Positions 44,489 through 52,119 of a stretch of 61,656 nucleotides of DNA are shown here, in pieces. The position numbers and the translations under genes were made by a program. The first letter of the stretch is position 1. Each line of letters begins with the position of its first letter. Source of the stretch: Candidatus Gastranaerophilales bacterium. GTDB lineage: Bacteria > Cyanobacteriota > Vampirovibrionia > Gastranaerophilales > Gastranaerophilaceae. The notes beneath the pieces are model-generated. The model was not told the origin of the DNA, searched no databases, and was given only the letters and a program-made list of their open reading frames with translations. The stretch is taken from positions 1-61,656 of the forward strand of contig CALURX010000007.1 of the NCBI GenBank assembly GCA_944323265.1. The letters run 5' to 3'.

Positions 44489-45854
44489 AAATCTCCTCCA
44501 AAATACGTTTTGCGATATTTTGTTTTGTGTCTTTTTCAATATGTTTTATATTGAGCTCTCTATTTATAATATAAACTTCATTTGAATCGCTGTCAAAGCC
44601 GATGTCTTTTCTTGAAATATCGTTTGCAACGAGAAGGTCGCATCCTTTATGTTGAATCTTTATTTTTGCATTTTCGATTAAGTTTTCGCTCTCTGCGCAG
44701 AATCCGACAATAATCGGTTTTCTTGTTCCCTCTCCATCGGGGAGGGTTAGGGTGGGGGGTAACAGACAAATCTCTTTCAGAATATCAGGATTTTCAACAA
44801 GCTTAAGGGTGATACTATTATCTTCCGGATTTATACATTTACCCCCCTGTTGACATTCTGCTTGTAGCCCGGCATTTGAGGCAGACTCGGCGTTTTTATT
44901 CAAACTGGTAGCTTCACTGTTGTCTGCCGACATTATATATTTCCCCCCTCCGGAGGCTATCAGGCTTGTAGTTTCACCATCCGGCCCTATACATTTCCCC
45001 CCCCTTTTGATTTTTTCTTTAGCATAGTTTTCTACTCTGTAATCAGAAACCGCCGCAGCCATAATCACACAATCCTGAAAAGGTGTTTGCTCCTTAACTA
45101 TTTTTTCCATCTCCAGAGCGGTTTCTGTTACGTAATTCAAGTAAGGCTTATCTGTTTTGAACGTTGATATGAGCGTAACTTCCGCCCCCATAGAGTAGGC
45201 AGTGTCTGCAAGTGCAAGCCCCATTTTTCCTGATGATGAGTTAGAGATGTATCTTACAGGGTCGATTTTTTCTTTTGTACCGCCTGCAGTAATGAGAATT
45301 TTTTTGCCTTTGAGCTTCGGTGTCATTATATCGACAGTTTTGTCAAAAATTTCTTCTACCTCTCTCATTCTGCCTATACCTGATGTTCCGCAGGCCAGGT
45401 ATCCGCTTGCCGGTTCAAGGATGTGGTATCCGAGTTTGGATAATTTCGTTAAGTTCTCCTGAACAATCGGATTGTTCCACATATTTGTATTCATTGCAGG
45501 AACAATGAGAATAGGTTTTGAAAACGCGCAAGCTGTTGACAAAAGAAGGTTATCGCAAATACCGTTTGCGATTTTTCCTATTGTGTTAGCGGTTGCAGGT
45601 GCTATTACAAAAATGTCGGATTCAGTAAGCGCTATGTGTTCAGGCTTATACTCATCTATTTCGAAGTTGTTAACATAAACCTCATTATTAGATAAAGTTT
45701 CAAGCGTAAGTTTTGTAACAAGGTTGAGCGCATTTGGCGTAAGCACTACTCTAACGTTTGCGCCTGCTTTTCTGTACATTCTTACAAGCTCGCATATCTT
45801 GTAAGCTGAAATTCCTGCACTTATTCCTACTAATATATTTTTGTTTTCTAACAT
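44481..45854 (-). CDS. coaBC: CoaBC (phosphopantothenoylcysteine synthase/decarboxylase) with in-frame repeat inserts
   Basis: The 457-residue protein has CoaC in residues 1 to about 180, with SAGISAYKICELVR, PAMNTNMWNNP and the substrate-lid Cys in GYLACGTSGIGRM. CoaB follows: ILITAGGTKEKIDPVRYISN, SSSGKMG, VIMAAAVSDYRV. It makes 4'-phosphopantetheine from phosphopantothenate and Cys. CoaB is interrupted by about 60 extra residues (about 284-347) holding three GGK(C/Y)I motifs, and by about 14 more (364-379, PPTLTLPDGEG) encoded by a CCCTCTCC palindrome. The frame continues, and the rest (PIIVGFCAESENLI, LLVANDISRKDIGFDSD) is intact. No Shine-Dalgarno; TATTAT lies six bases before the ATG. 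Confidence 0.93.
   Translation of the reverse strand: MLENKNILVGISAGISAYKICELVRMYRKAGANVRVVLTPNALNLVTKLTLETLSNNEVYVNNFEIDEYKPEHIALTESDIFVIAPATANTIGKIANGICDNLLLSTACAFSKPILIVPAMNTNMWNNPIVQENLTKLSKLGYHILEPASGYLACGTSGIGRMREVEEIFDKTVDIMTPKLKGKKILITAGGTKEKIDPVRYISNSSSGKMGLALADTAYSMGAEVTLISTFKTDKPYLNYVTETALEMEKIVKEQTPFQDCVIMAAAVSDYRVENYAKEKIKRGGKCIGPDGETTSLIASGGGKYIMSADNSEATSLNKNAESASNAGLQAECQQGGKCINPEDNSITLKLVENPDILKEICLLPPTLTLPDGEGTRKPIIVGFCAESENLIENAKIKIQHKGCDLLVANDISRKDIGFDSDSNEVYIINRELNIKHIEKDTKQNIAKRILEEIFE
44726..44760. repeat. CCCTCTCC palindrome inside coaBC
   Basis: TTCCCTCTCCATCGGGGAGGG followed by TTAGGGTGGGGGG. Same module as at 4739, 30810 and 40362, here translated in frame as PPTLTLPDGEG. 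Confidence 0.8.
44825..45005. repeat. Three ATTTACCCC/ATTTCCCCC elements inside coaBC
   Basis: ATACATTTACCCCCC ends at 44846, TATATATTTCCCCCC at 44947 and TATACATTTCCCCCCCC at 45004. They are read on the minus strand as GGKCINP, GGKYIMS and GGKCIGP. The middle copy has CTGCCGAC before it, as in the intergenic copies at 34826-34945. Confidence 0.8.
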
Positions 45855-45860
45855 AGAAAT

Positions 45861-45866
45861 ATAATA
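45861..45866 (-). promoter_or_regulatory. TATTAT box six nt before the coaBC start codon
   Basis: Minus strand: TATTAT, six bases, ATG. It overlaps the foot of the palindrome at 45864-45897. Confidence 0.5.
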
Positions 45867-45897
45867 ACCGGTTGAATAATATTATTCAACCGGTTAT
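45864..45897. terminator. 34-bp perfect palindrome between thrS and coaBC
   Basis: ATAACCGGTTGAATAAT followed by its exact reverse complement. It probably ends the thrS transcript, though no long T run follows on that strand. It could also act as a regulator-binding site. Confidence 0.65.
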
Positions 45898-45920
45898 ATA
45901 ACAAAAAGCACTAATTAAAC

Positions 45921-47702
45921 TTAAGCTTTTACTCCGCGCGTTTTAATTTCTTCTTCGATTTGAGAAATAAATTCGTCAACAGGAATCGTTCCAACCTGAC
46001 CAACACCGCGTTTTCTTACTGCTACTGCGTTAGCTTCGATTTCCTTATCTCCGATTACGCAGACATACGGAATCTTTTTGTCCTGAAGGCTTTCTCTTAT
46101 CTTGTAATTCATTGATTCCGAACGGTCATCGAGTTTTACTCTTATACCTGCAGCGCGCATTTTTTTATAAACTTCTTCTGCAAAATCAATGTGTTTTTCA
46201 TTACTGATAGGAACAATTGCGACCTGTGTAGGTGCAAGCCAGGTCGGGAATGCGCCTGCGTAGTGCTCAATCAGGATTCCGTGGAATCTCTCCATAGAAC
46301 CGAAGATTACGCGGTGAAGCATAACCGGTGTTTTCATGCTGCCGTCTTTGTCTTGATATTTGATATCGAATCTTGCAGGCAGGTTGAAATCGAGCTGGAT
46401 TGTAGCGCATTGCCATGTTCTTCCAAGAGCATCCTTAACCTTGAAGTCAATTTTCGGGCCGTAGAACGCGCCGTCGCCTTCATTGATTTCGTATTTCATT
46501 CCGCGTCTTTCCATAGCTTCTTTTAAGCCTGCTTCTGCTCTATTCCAGTTTTCAATCTCACCGACATAGCTTTCAGGTCTGGTTGACAGTTCAACCTCAA
46601 AACTCATATTGAAAATTGCCATTGTATCTGCAACAAAATCAATGATTTCGTTAATCTCATCAACCAATTGTTCAGGTGTACAGAAAATATGGGCATCGTC
46701 TTGGGTAAACCCTTGAACACGGGTTAAGCCTGATAGAGCGCCAGATTTTTCTTTTCTGTAAACAGTTCCTAATTCTGCCATTCTCAAAGGAAGCGAACGA
46801 TAAGAATATCTGTTTGCCTGATAAATCAAAATGTGGAACGGACAGTTCATAGGCTTAACTACGTACTGCTCGTCAGAATCTTCATCTTTCTGGATAAAGA
46901 ACATGTTTTCTTTGTAGTGATCCATGTGGCCTGAAATTTCCCAGAGCTTCGATTTTGCAATCTGAGGGGTGTTTACAATAACATAACCTCTTTTTCTGTG
47001 TTCGCTTCTCCAGTAGTTTTCAATTTCTTCTCTTACAATCGCAAGGTTTGGATGCCACAGCACAAAACCTGAACCGATTTCCTCTCTTACGGAGAACAAA
47101 TCGAGTTGGGTGCCGAGTTTTCTGTGGTCGCGTTTTTCAGCTTCCTCAATAAAAGTTAAGTACGCCTGCAAATCTTCTTTATTCCAGAATGCTGTTGCGT
47201 AAATTCTTTGAAGCATTTTGTTTTTTTCATTACCGCGCCAGTATGCGCCTGCAACTTTAAGAAGCTTAATTGCATTTCCTTTTATATATGATGTGTTAGG
47301 AATATGAGGTCCTGCACACAAATCGTTAAACAGAACATTTCCGTCTTTGTCTTTTGTCAGATATAAAGTAGGATTATCGTTTCTGTGTTCTTCCAATAAT
47401 TCTGCTTTGTAAATTTCGCCTTCTGATTTGAATTCAGCAATCTTAGCATCTACGTCTTTTACTTCATATCTTTCAAACGTTAAATTTTGTTTGATGATAT
47501 TTTTCATTTCTTCTTCGATTTTAACCAGATCCTCTTGCGTGAAAGCGTGTCCGTCCGTTAAATCAAAATCGTAGTAGAATCCTGTATCAGTAGCCGGCCC
47601 GATAGCCAACTTTGCTTGTGGAAACAGCTTCTGTACAGCCTGTGCCATGATGTGTGAGCAAGAGTGCCTTAGCACGCTCAAAGTTTCGTTGTTCTTTTCC
47701 AT
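45921..47702 (-). CDS. thrS: Threonyl-tRNA synthetase without TGS domain
   Basis: The 593-residue protein begins directly in the editing domain (VLRHSCSHIMAQAVQKLFPQ, with LCAGPHIPNT supplying the Cys/His), then the class II catalytic core: MNCPFHILIY, FTQDDAHIFCT, APTQVAIVPISNEKH at the anticodon-binding end. It charges tRNA-Thr and edits Ser. The about 60-residue TGS domain present in E. coli is absent, as in short cyanobacterial-type forms. AAGGACAG precedes the start. No T-box leader was seen upstream. Confidence 0.97.
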   Translation of the reverse strand: MEKNNETLSVLRHSCSHIMAQAVQKLFPQAKLAIGPATDTGFYYDFDLTDGHAFTQEDLVKIEEEMKNIIKQNLTFERYEVKDVDAKIAEFKSEGEIYKAELLEEHRNDNPTLYLTKDKDGNVLFNDLCAGPHIPNTSYIKGNAIKLLKVAGAYWRGNEKNKMLQRIYATAFWNKEDLQAYLTFIEEAEKRDHRKLGTQLDLFSVREEIGSGFVLWHPNLAIVREEIENYWRSEHRKRGYVIVNTPQIAKSKLWEISGHMDHYKENMFFIQKDEDSDEQYVVKPMNCPFHILIYQANRYSYRSLPLRMAELGTVYRKEKSGALSGLTRVQGFTQDDAHIFCTPEQLVDEINEIIDFVADTMAIFNMSFEVELSTRPESYVGEIENWNRAEAGLKEAMERRGMKYEINEGDGAFYGPKIDFKVKDALGRTWQCATIQLDFNLPARFDIKYQDKDGSMKTPVMLHRVIFGSMERFHGILIEHYAGAFPTWLAPTQVAIVPISNEKHIDFAEEVYKKMRAAGIRVKLDDRSESMNYKIRESLQDKKIPYVCVIGDKEIEANAVAVRKRGVGQVGTIPVDEFISQIEEEIKTRGVKA

Positions 47703-47767
47703 TTTTTCTCTTTCTGTCCTTTTGGGTTATTTGGGGAAATATTATTTGCAATGACAACGTTCATACC

Positions 47768-47794
47768 TTATATTTACCCCACCCCCTGGGGTGG
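47768..47794. repeat. ATTTACCCC word plus CCACCCC/GGGGTGG hairpin upstream of thrS
   Basis: TTATATTTACCCC is followed immediately by CCACCCCCTGGGGTGG. It occupies the 156-bp divergent gap 47703-47858. Confidence 0.65.
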
Positions 47795-47858
47795 ACCCCC
47801 CTAACTATTCACGTGGACAGTTTAGCATAAAATTGTTTTTCATGCTAATATAAAGATT

Positions 47859-48158
47859 ATGAAGAGAGTTTTTTTATCAGTAATTTTGTTATTAAATACA
47901 AGCAGCGCTTTTGCAACATTATGCACGGATTACCTTGAGGATATTTATTCCAAGGAATACAACAAGCCAGTAAAAATAAAGTGTAAGAGCGAGTTTATTG
48001 ATAAAATAGAACAAAATTTAGGCGGGAATTTTATTTCATCAATAACGTATGGTAAAGCGGAATTAAAAATTCCGAAGCAGAGGAAAATGAGAGTTTCTTA
48101 TTTTTGCCTGATGGAAAGCTGCGACAAACCTCTGTGGGGGTATATTATTCCTGATTAA
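47859..48158 (+). CDS. Small secreted protein of unknown function
   Basis: The 99-residue protein has a signal peptide (MKRVFLSVILLLNTSSAFA) and a mature part of about 80 residues with four or five Cys (LCTDYLED, IKCKSE, YFCLMESCDK), suggesting disulphides in the periplasm. No family is recognised. TAATAT stands seven bases before the ATG. Its 3' end overlaps the opposing gene by 14 bp. Confidence 0.6.
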   Translation: MKRVFLSVILLLNTSSAFATLCTDYLEDIYSKEYNKPVKIKCKSEFIDKIEQNLGGNFISSITYGKAELKIPKQRKMRVSYFCLMESCDKPLWGYIIPD

Positions 48159-48420
48159 CAGGTTTCTTTTTCAGGGCCTGATATCCTGTATAAATTCCTG
48201 CACCTGAGGCGATTATACCATTAAGAGCAAGTGAATTTTTTAAAGGTGATTTGGAAAACTGGCATTTTCGTGACAAAAAATCAAGTCCGACACCGAAGCC
48301 GAACCAGGCTCCGGCCGTTCCGAGGCTGCTTTTCATCGGGTCATTTGTTTTAACCCCTTTGCTTTTTTGCGCACGATAAGAAACTTTTGGTGTAATGTAA
48401 TTTATTCCCTGAACATTCAT
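48145..48420 (-). CDS. Small hydrophobic protein of unknown function
   Basis: About 91 residues from the ATG at 48420 (MNVQGINYITP), with AAGAGAT upstream. A longer frame from 48558 runs through the tRNA and is rejected. Two hydrophobic, Gly/Ala-rich segments (GTAGAWFGFGVGLDFL and NGIIASGAGIYTGY) are probably membrane helices. The N-terminal VQGINYITPKVSY has the flavour of the leader of the HNH-motif protein (ITPISLNNF). No function can be given. Confidence 0.55.
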   Translation of the reverse strand: MNVQGINYITPKVSYRAQKSKGVKTNDPMKSSLGTAGAWFGFGVGLDFLSRKCQFSKSPLKNSLALNGIIASGAGIYTGYQALKKKPVNQE

Positions 48421-48448
48421 AATTATATCTCTTGTGTAAAACCTCATT

Positions 48449-48477
48449 AAAAATACCCGAGTTTCTCGGGTATTTTT
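48449..48477 (-). terminator. Terminator downstream of tRNA-Leu
   Basis: AAAAATACCCGAG / CTCGGGTATTTTT, 13-bp stem with a 3-nt loop and T tracts on both strands, starting three bases from the tRNA 3' end. Confidence 0.9.
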
Positions 48478-48480
48478 AAT

Positions 48481-48564
48481 TGCCGATGGCCGGGGTCGAA
48501 CCGGCACGTAGTTGCCTACACCAGATTTTGAGTCTGGCACGTCTACCAATTCCATCACATCGGC
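48481..48564 (-). tRNA. tRNA-Leu (anticodon CAA)
   Basis: The 84-nt sequence folds as a class II tRNA. The acceptor stem GCCGATG pairs with CATCGGC, discriminator A. The anticodon arm CCAGA-CTCAAAA-TCTGG gives anticodon CAA (codon UUG), a variable arm follows, and the T arm GCCGG-TTCGACC-CCGGC is intact. The CCA end is not encoded. Confidence 0.95.
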
Positions 48565-48724
48565 TTATTAAATTTTCAAATTACTGAATTTACCAAACTA
48601 CCCCAATTAAAACAAAAATAAAAATAAATTTCAAGCTTCTTATGCAAAGTTTACGCAAAATTACCCTTTCATAATATACACACGACTAATTCTCATAAAT
48701 AACCTGTGGAAGAATAATAGTTTT

Positions 48725-49510
48725 ATGAAAAAAGTTTTGAGTGTAATACTTTTATTATTTTTGCTCTCATCTCACGCCTATGGTGAGACTTTTCAAGGCG
48801 GTGTCTCAGAGCGTGGACAGAGTAATTCCAGCAGAATTATTGACAAGCAGACAGGAGAAGGAATTGGAGGAGCAGATATTAATCTGCCTAAACAAAACTA
48901 TTCAACAAAAACCGATGGAGAAGGGTATTTCGAGCTGGATACAACAATCAATGGGCCCAGCATAATGTCGGTCAAAAAACCAAATTATAAACCTTTCACA
49001 ATGACGATTGACGAAAAAAGCTTGAATGCGCCGATTGTGGTAGGGATTGAAAAGTCTAATGCTTCCGGCATGGCTTTGGATACTAATATGTATCATCTTG
49101 GGGATGATAGTTTTTCAGAATTGTCTGCAAATGCCGGGGAGTTTTCTATGCAGGCAATCGGGCCTTTTTATACAAAGCAATTTACTCTCAAAAGTCTTAA
49201 TCTTGCAAAACCTATATATTTGGTGATAGGCTCTATCATTGGTATTGATACGGCAATGGCGCGTTCTATGGGGCAAAATAAAATCCCAAATGCTTTTGCT
49301 TCTCCACCGGAAGTGTATTTTAACGGAAATAAAATCTCCGAGCTGCAGTTAAATGGTGATGGGCAAAGGATTAAGCTGCCGCCAAGCCTCATAAAGAAAA
49401 ATCAAGTCAATGAAATTACAATCAAGACGGGCAGAAACCTTATGCAGACGGCATACATTGATTATGACGATATAGAATTTATGAATCTCATTATTGAAAA
49501 CGAAAATTAA
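48725..49510 (+). CDS. Secreted protein with carboxypeptidase-regulatory-like domain
   Basis: The 261-residue protein has a signal peptide (MKKVLSVILLLFLLSSHAYG). Residues about 38-105 form a CarboxypepD_reg-like beta sandwich: IIDKQTGEGIGGADINLPKQ and KTDGEGYFELDTT. The C-terminal half (about 130-261) is beta-rich with FNGNKISELQLNGDGQRIKLP and INEITIKTGRNL-like strands, possibly a second sandwich that binds sugar or protein. It is envelope-located or secreted; no substrate is evident. It converges on anmK with an 8-bp gap. Confidence 0.68.
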   Translation: MKKVLSVILLLFLLSSHAYGETFQGGVSERGQSNSSRIIDKQTGEGIGGADINLPKQNYSTKTDGEGYFELDTTINGPSIMSVKKPNYKPFTMTIDEKSLNAPIVVGIEKSNASGMALDTNMYHLGDDSFSELSANAGEFSMQAIGPFYTKQFTLKSLNLAKPIYLVIGSIIGIDTAMARSMGQNKIPNAFASPPEVYFNGNKISELQLNGDGQRIKLPPSLIKKNQVNEITIKTGRNLMQTAYIDYDDIEFMNLIIENEN

Positions 49511-49518
49511 ACCTTAAG

Positions 49519-50637
49519 CTATGGCATTGTAACTTTACCTAAAACAACCCTTCTTTCTGCGCCTGTGCAGGAGGGGAGGTTGTTGGGTATATTATAAAAA
49601 TTGCAATAACCTAAAAGCGCAAAAGCCATTACTTCTTTAAAATTATTTGAGATTCCGTAATCTTCATGAGTTTTTAGCTCTATGCGTTTTGGAAGATAGC
49701 TTTTTAAATTTTTCATGAGAGTTTTATTATAAGCTCCGCCGCCCCCGATAATTACGGTATCCGGAGTTACTGTCGGATAAACAAATCTTTCATAAGCCTG
49801 CGCAATAGTTTTTGCTGTCAGCGCTGTAAGTGTTGCAAGAATATCGCGAGGTTCTGACGGTGCTGTTTTCAAAATATTTTCTATATATTTATTAGAAAAA
49901 TATTCTCTGCCGGTTGTTTTAGGCGGTGAGATGTAATAATATTCATCTTGCAAAAGACAATCCAGCCAGCTTTCGCAAACATTTCCTGAGGCTGCAATTT
50001 CGCCGTCTCTGTCGTATTTTTCACCAAAAAATTTCTGTGCGCAGTAATCAATCATTAAGTTCCCGCACCCTGTATCAAAACCGAAAGTGTCGCAATAATC
50101 TGATACAACAGTTACGTTAGAGATTCCGCCTATATTTTGTACAAGAGAATTTTTGAACCATTTTTCATCTGCAAAACACACAAGCGGTGCTCCCTGACCT
50201 CCGTATGCAATATCTTTTTCTCTATAATTTGAGATTGTTAAACATCCGGTTTTGCGAGCTATAACAGAACTCTCCCCGATTTGCAGAGTGCTTTTCAAAC
50301 TTATATTGTCAATCTTTTCGTCAAATGGGTAATGATAAACGGTTTGTCCGTGGCTTGATATCAAATCAGGTTTGCCAAACTCGCCTATAAGAATATTAGC
50401 CGCATCTGCGAAGCACTCGCCTACCGCAAAATTGAGCATACATAAATCTCTTATCGAAATCTCTCCTCTAAAAGCCGAGAAGACTTTTGCGCGAATATGT
50501 TCAGGATAAGGATGATTAATCCCTTGAACTAATTTGACTGATAAATCAGGATAAACTTCGCATAAACCTGCATCAATTGAATCGCAGGAGGTGCCGGACA
50601 TCAGACCTATTATTTTTTTAGGCATCTTTTCTTCCAT
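49519..50637 (-). CDS. anmK: Anhydro-N-acetylmuramic acid kinase
   Basis: The 372-residue protein is a full AnmK. IIGLMSGTSCDSIDAGLCEV is the ATP-binding N-terminal motif, SHGQTVYHYP, NIGGISNVT, FDTGCGNLMID and VIIGGGGAYNKTLM follow. It phosphorylates and opens anhydroMurNAc released from peptidoglycan, so this cell recycles its wall. TATAAT lies seven bases before the ATG at 50637, favouring that leaderless start over the Met four codons on (MPKK), which has a GGAAG site. Confidence 0.94.
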   Translation of the reverse strand: MEEKMPKKIIGLMSGTSCDSIDAGLCEVYPDLSVKLVQGINHPYPEHIRAKVFSAFRGEISIRDLCMLNFAVGECFADAANILIGEFGKPDLISSHGQTVYHYPFDEKIDNISLKSTLQIGESSVIARKTGCLTISNYREKDIAYGGQGAPLVCFADEKWFKNSLVQNIGGISNVTVVSDYCDTFGFDTGCGNLMIDYCAQKFFGEKYDRDGEIAASGNVCESWLDCLLQDEYYYISPPKTTGREYFSNKYIENILKTAPSEPRDILATLTALTAKTIAQAYERFVYPTVTPDTVIIGGGGAYNKTLMKNLKSYLPKRIELKTHEDYGISNNFKEVMAFALLGYCNFYNIPNNLPSCTGAERRVVLGKVTMP

Positions 50638-50644
50638 AATTTTG

Positions 50645-50650
50645 ATTATA
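50645..50650 (-). promoter_or_regulatory. TATAAT box seven nt before the anmK start codon
   Basis: Minus strand: TATAAT, seven bases, ATG. It follows the T-run of the terminator at 50658-50688 by seven bases. Confidence 0.6.
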
Positions 50651-50657
50651 ACATAAT

Positions 50658-50688
50658 AAAAAAAGGTTCCTAAAAATAAGAAACCTTC
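50658..50688 (-). terminator. Terminator of the 50.7-50.9 kb minus-strand unit
   Basis: Minus strand: AAGGTTTCT, loop of nine to ten bases, AGGAACCTT then a run of T. The stem has one mismatch. No annotated gene other than the short frame at 50827 lies upstream of it on this strand. Confidence 0.75.
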
Positions 50689-50826
50689 TTAACCCAATAA
50701 TCTCCTACCCCAAAAAAACTTTTTCTTCCTCAAATCTCTCCTCTAAGATTTAAATTTTTTTATTGATTTGTTTGTGTTTAAGTTAATTGATTTGTGATTT
50801 TTTCTTAAAACTTTTGTATCTTTTTT

Positions 50827-50859
50827 CTATTTCTGACTCCCCCCGAGCCTTGTAGCCAT
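50827..50859 (-). CDS. Very short frame (MATRLGGSQK) with strong ribosome site; possible frameshifted bS21-like gene
   Basis: AAAGGAG lies two to three bases before an ATG opening a ten-residue frame that stops at TAG. The fourth to seventh codons run into six G. With one extra G the frame would read on for 25 residues with SEIEKRYKSFKKKS, which resembles the N-terminal part of ribosomal protein bS21. A good promoter and a terminator bracket it. It may be a leader peptide, a decayed rpsU copy, a frameshift gene, or an RNA with a chance ORF. Confidence 0.35.
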   Translation of the reverse strand: MATRLGGSQK

Positions 50860-50881
50860 CACTCCTTTCAGGTATGTGTAT

Positions 50882-50910
50882 ATAGTATAATTTTCCAATC
50901 TTCTTATCAA
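50882..50910 (-). promoter_or_regulatory. Promoter of the short 50.7-50.9 kb unit
   Basis: TTGATA (50905-50910), 17-bp spacer, TACTAT (50882-50887), with a start point expected near 50875, a few bases before the strong ribosome site. Confidence 0.6.
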
Positions 50911-51028
50911 GTAAATAATTTTGTAAAAATTTTTACAATCGACCATGCTCCCCATAATTATTATGGAAAATTTGAATTTACAAAAGTTAACAACAAAATT
51001 TAACCAAAACAGTATTGACAAAATATTT

Positions 51029-51685
51029 TTATCGTTCAATCAGCCTTATTCTTGTGTCGGAATAATATTCCCGATTGCTTTTGTCCGCATTTTCAACGCG
51101 GATAATTTTATTATCAAGTTCACTGTTCGGACTTATTTCTGCAGCCTTTTTAAAATATCTTAAAGCAGCCTCTGTGTCGCCGAATTTTTCGTAAATAGCG
51201 CCTATTTTATACAAGGTTTCATAGTTTCCGGAATACCCATTTTTGTAAGCGCGTTTGTACATATTAAGAGCGTCTTTGAACTGTCTTCTCTTGTAGAAAA
51301 ATTCTCCGAGGTAGAAATAAGGCTCCGGTCTGGACTTTTTAATTCCCATTGCTTTATAAAAACATCCTTTGGCATACTTATCCATGCCGCAAAGGTCATA
51401 GAGGATTCCAAGTCTTGTAGGGTACATAACATTATCCGGACATTTTTTGCAAAGAATTGTATAGAGATTAAGAGCCGCGGTCATTTCTTCATTAACATTT
51501 CCGTTGCTTGATTTGAGCGCCATTCCGTAGAAGAACTCTGCTCTTTCTAAAATCTCTGCTTCATTCAATTTGGTGTAATCAATCGGAATCTGATACTGAA
51601 TATTCCCTTGTACTGCAGACCAAGAAGGCAGAGATGCCCCAATTATCAATAAAATTAACAAAAAAATCCTAATCAGTTGTCCCAT
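51029..51685 (-). CDS. Secreted TPR-repeat protein
   Basis: The 218-residue protein has a signal peptide (MGQLIRIFLLILLIIGASLPSWSA) and about four tetratricopeptide repeats, best seen at about 115-185: EPYFYLGEFFYKRRQFKDAL and NYETLYKIGAIYEKFGDTEA. TPRs form a protein-binding surface, here in the periplasm. TAAGAT lies seven bases before the ATG and no Shine-Dalgarno is visible. It is divergent from the nuo operon. Confidence 0.78.
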   Translation of the reverse strand: MGQLIRIFLLILLIIGASLPSWSAVQGNIQYQIPIDYTKLNEAEILERAEFFYGMALKSSNGNVNEEMTAALNLYTILCKKCPDNVMYPTRLGILYDLCGMDKYAKGCFYKAMGIKKSRPEPYFYLGEFFYKRRQFKDALNMYKRAYKNGYSGNYETLYKIGAIYEKFGDTEAALRYFKKAAEISPNSELDNKIIRVENADKSNREYYSDTRIRLIER

Positions 51686-51765
51686 ATAAATTATCTTAAT
51701 ATTACATAATAATATCTATTATATCAGGAAATTTTTTAGTAGAATATAAAAAGAGGGTTTACCGC

Positions 51766-52119
51766 GTGAAGGAACTTGTTTGTCTATCAGTATTTATAAT
51801 ACTTGCCGCTGTTTTTGCAGTATTAATGGTTGTTGCGGGTTTTATCTGCCAGTACAGACAAAAATGCGCGGTTAAAGAAACTACTTATGAATGCGGTCTG
51901 AATCCTGCTTCCGATAGCGGAATGCTTTTTGATGTCAGGTACTTTAATTATGCGGTAATGTTTTTAATCTTTGATATTGAAACGATTTTCTTATATCCTT
52001 TTGCGGTATTTGTTAATGAATTGGGGCTGTTTGCAATAATAGAGGCGTTTATTTTTGTTGCGCTTCTGTTGTTCGGATTGTTTTTTGCAATAAAAAAGAA
52101 AATGTTGAGGTGGCTGTGA
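51766..52119 (+). CDS. nuoA: NADH-quinone oxidoreductase subunit A
   Basis: The 117-residue protein has three membrane helices and the family signature [37 protein letters not shown] region, with the Cys-bearing loop near the quinone site. It starts with GTG after GAGG. It begins an operon of eleven complex I genes arranged A-B-C-D-H-I-J-K-L-M-N. NuoA forms part of the junction between the membrane and peripheral arms. Confidence 0.95.
   Translation: MKELVCLSVFIILAAVFAVLMVVAGFICQYRQKCAVKETTYECGLNPASDSGMLFDVRYFNYAVMFLIFDIETIFLYPFAVFVNELGLFAIIEAFIFVALLLFGLFFAIKKKMLRWL

Noticed and set aside
47703-47858. T-box leader for thrS
   Set aside because: No T-box sequence, specifier loop or antiterminator could be seen; the gap is short and filled by a repeat.
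48421-48558. N-terminal extension of the 91-aa protein through the tRNA
   Set aside because: The extra codons (MMELVDVPDSKSG...) are simply the tRNA-Leu read as protein, and a terminator lies between; the ATG at 48420 has its own ribosome site.
50827-51039. 70-residue minus-strand frame ending in MATRLGGSQK
   Set aside because: Its first part lies across the promoter and leader; the strong ribosome site points to the inner ATG at 50859.
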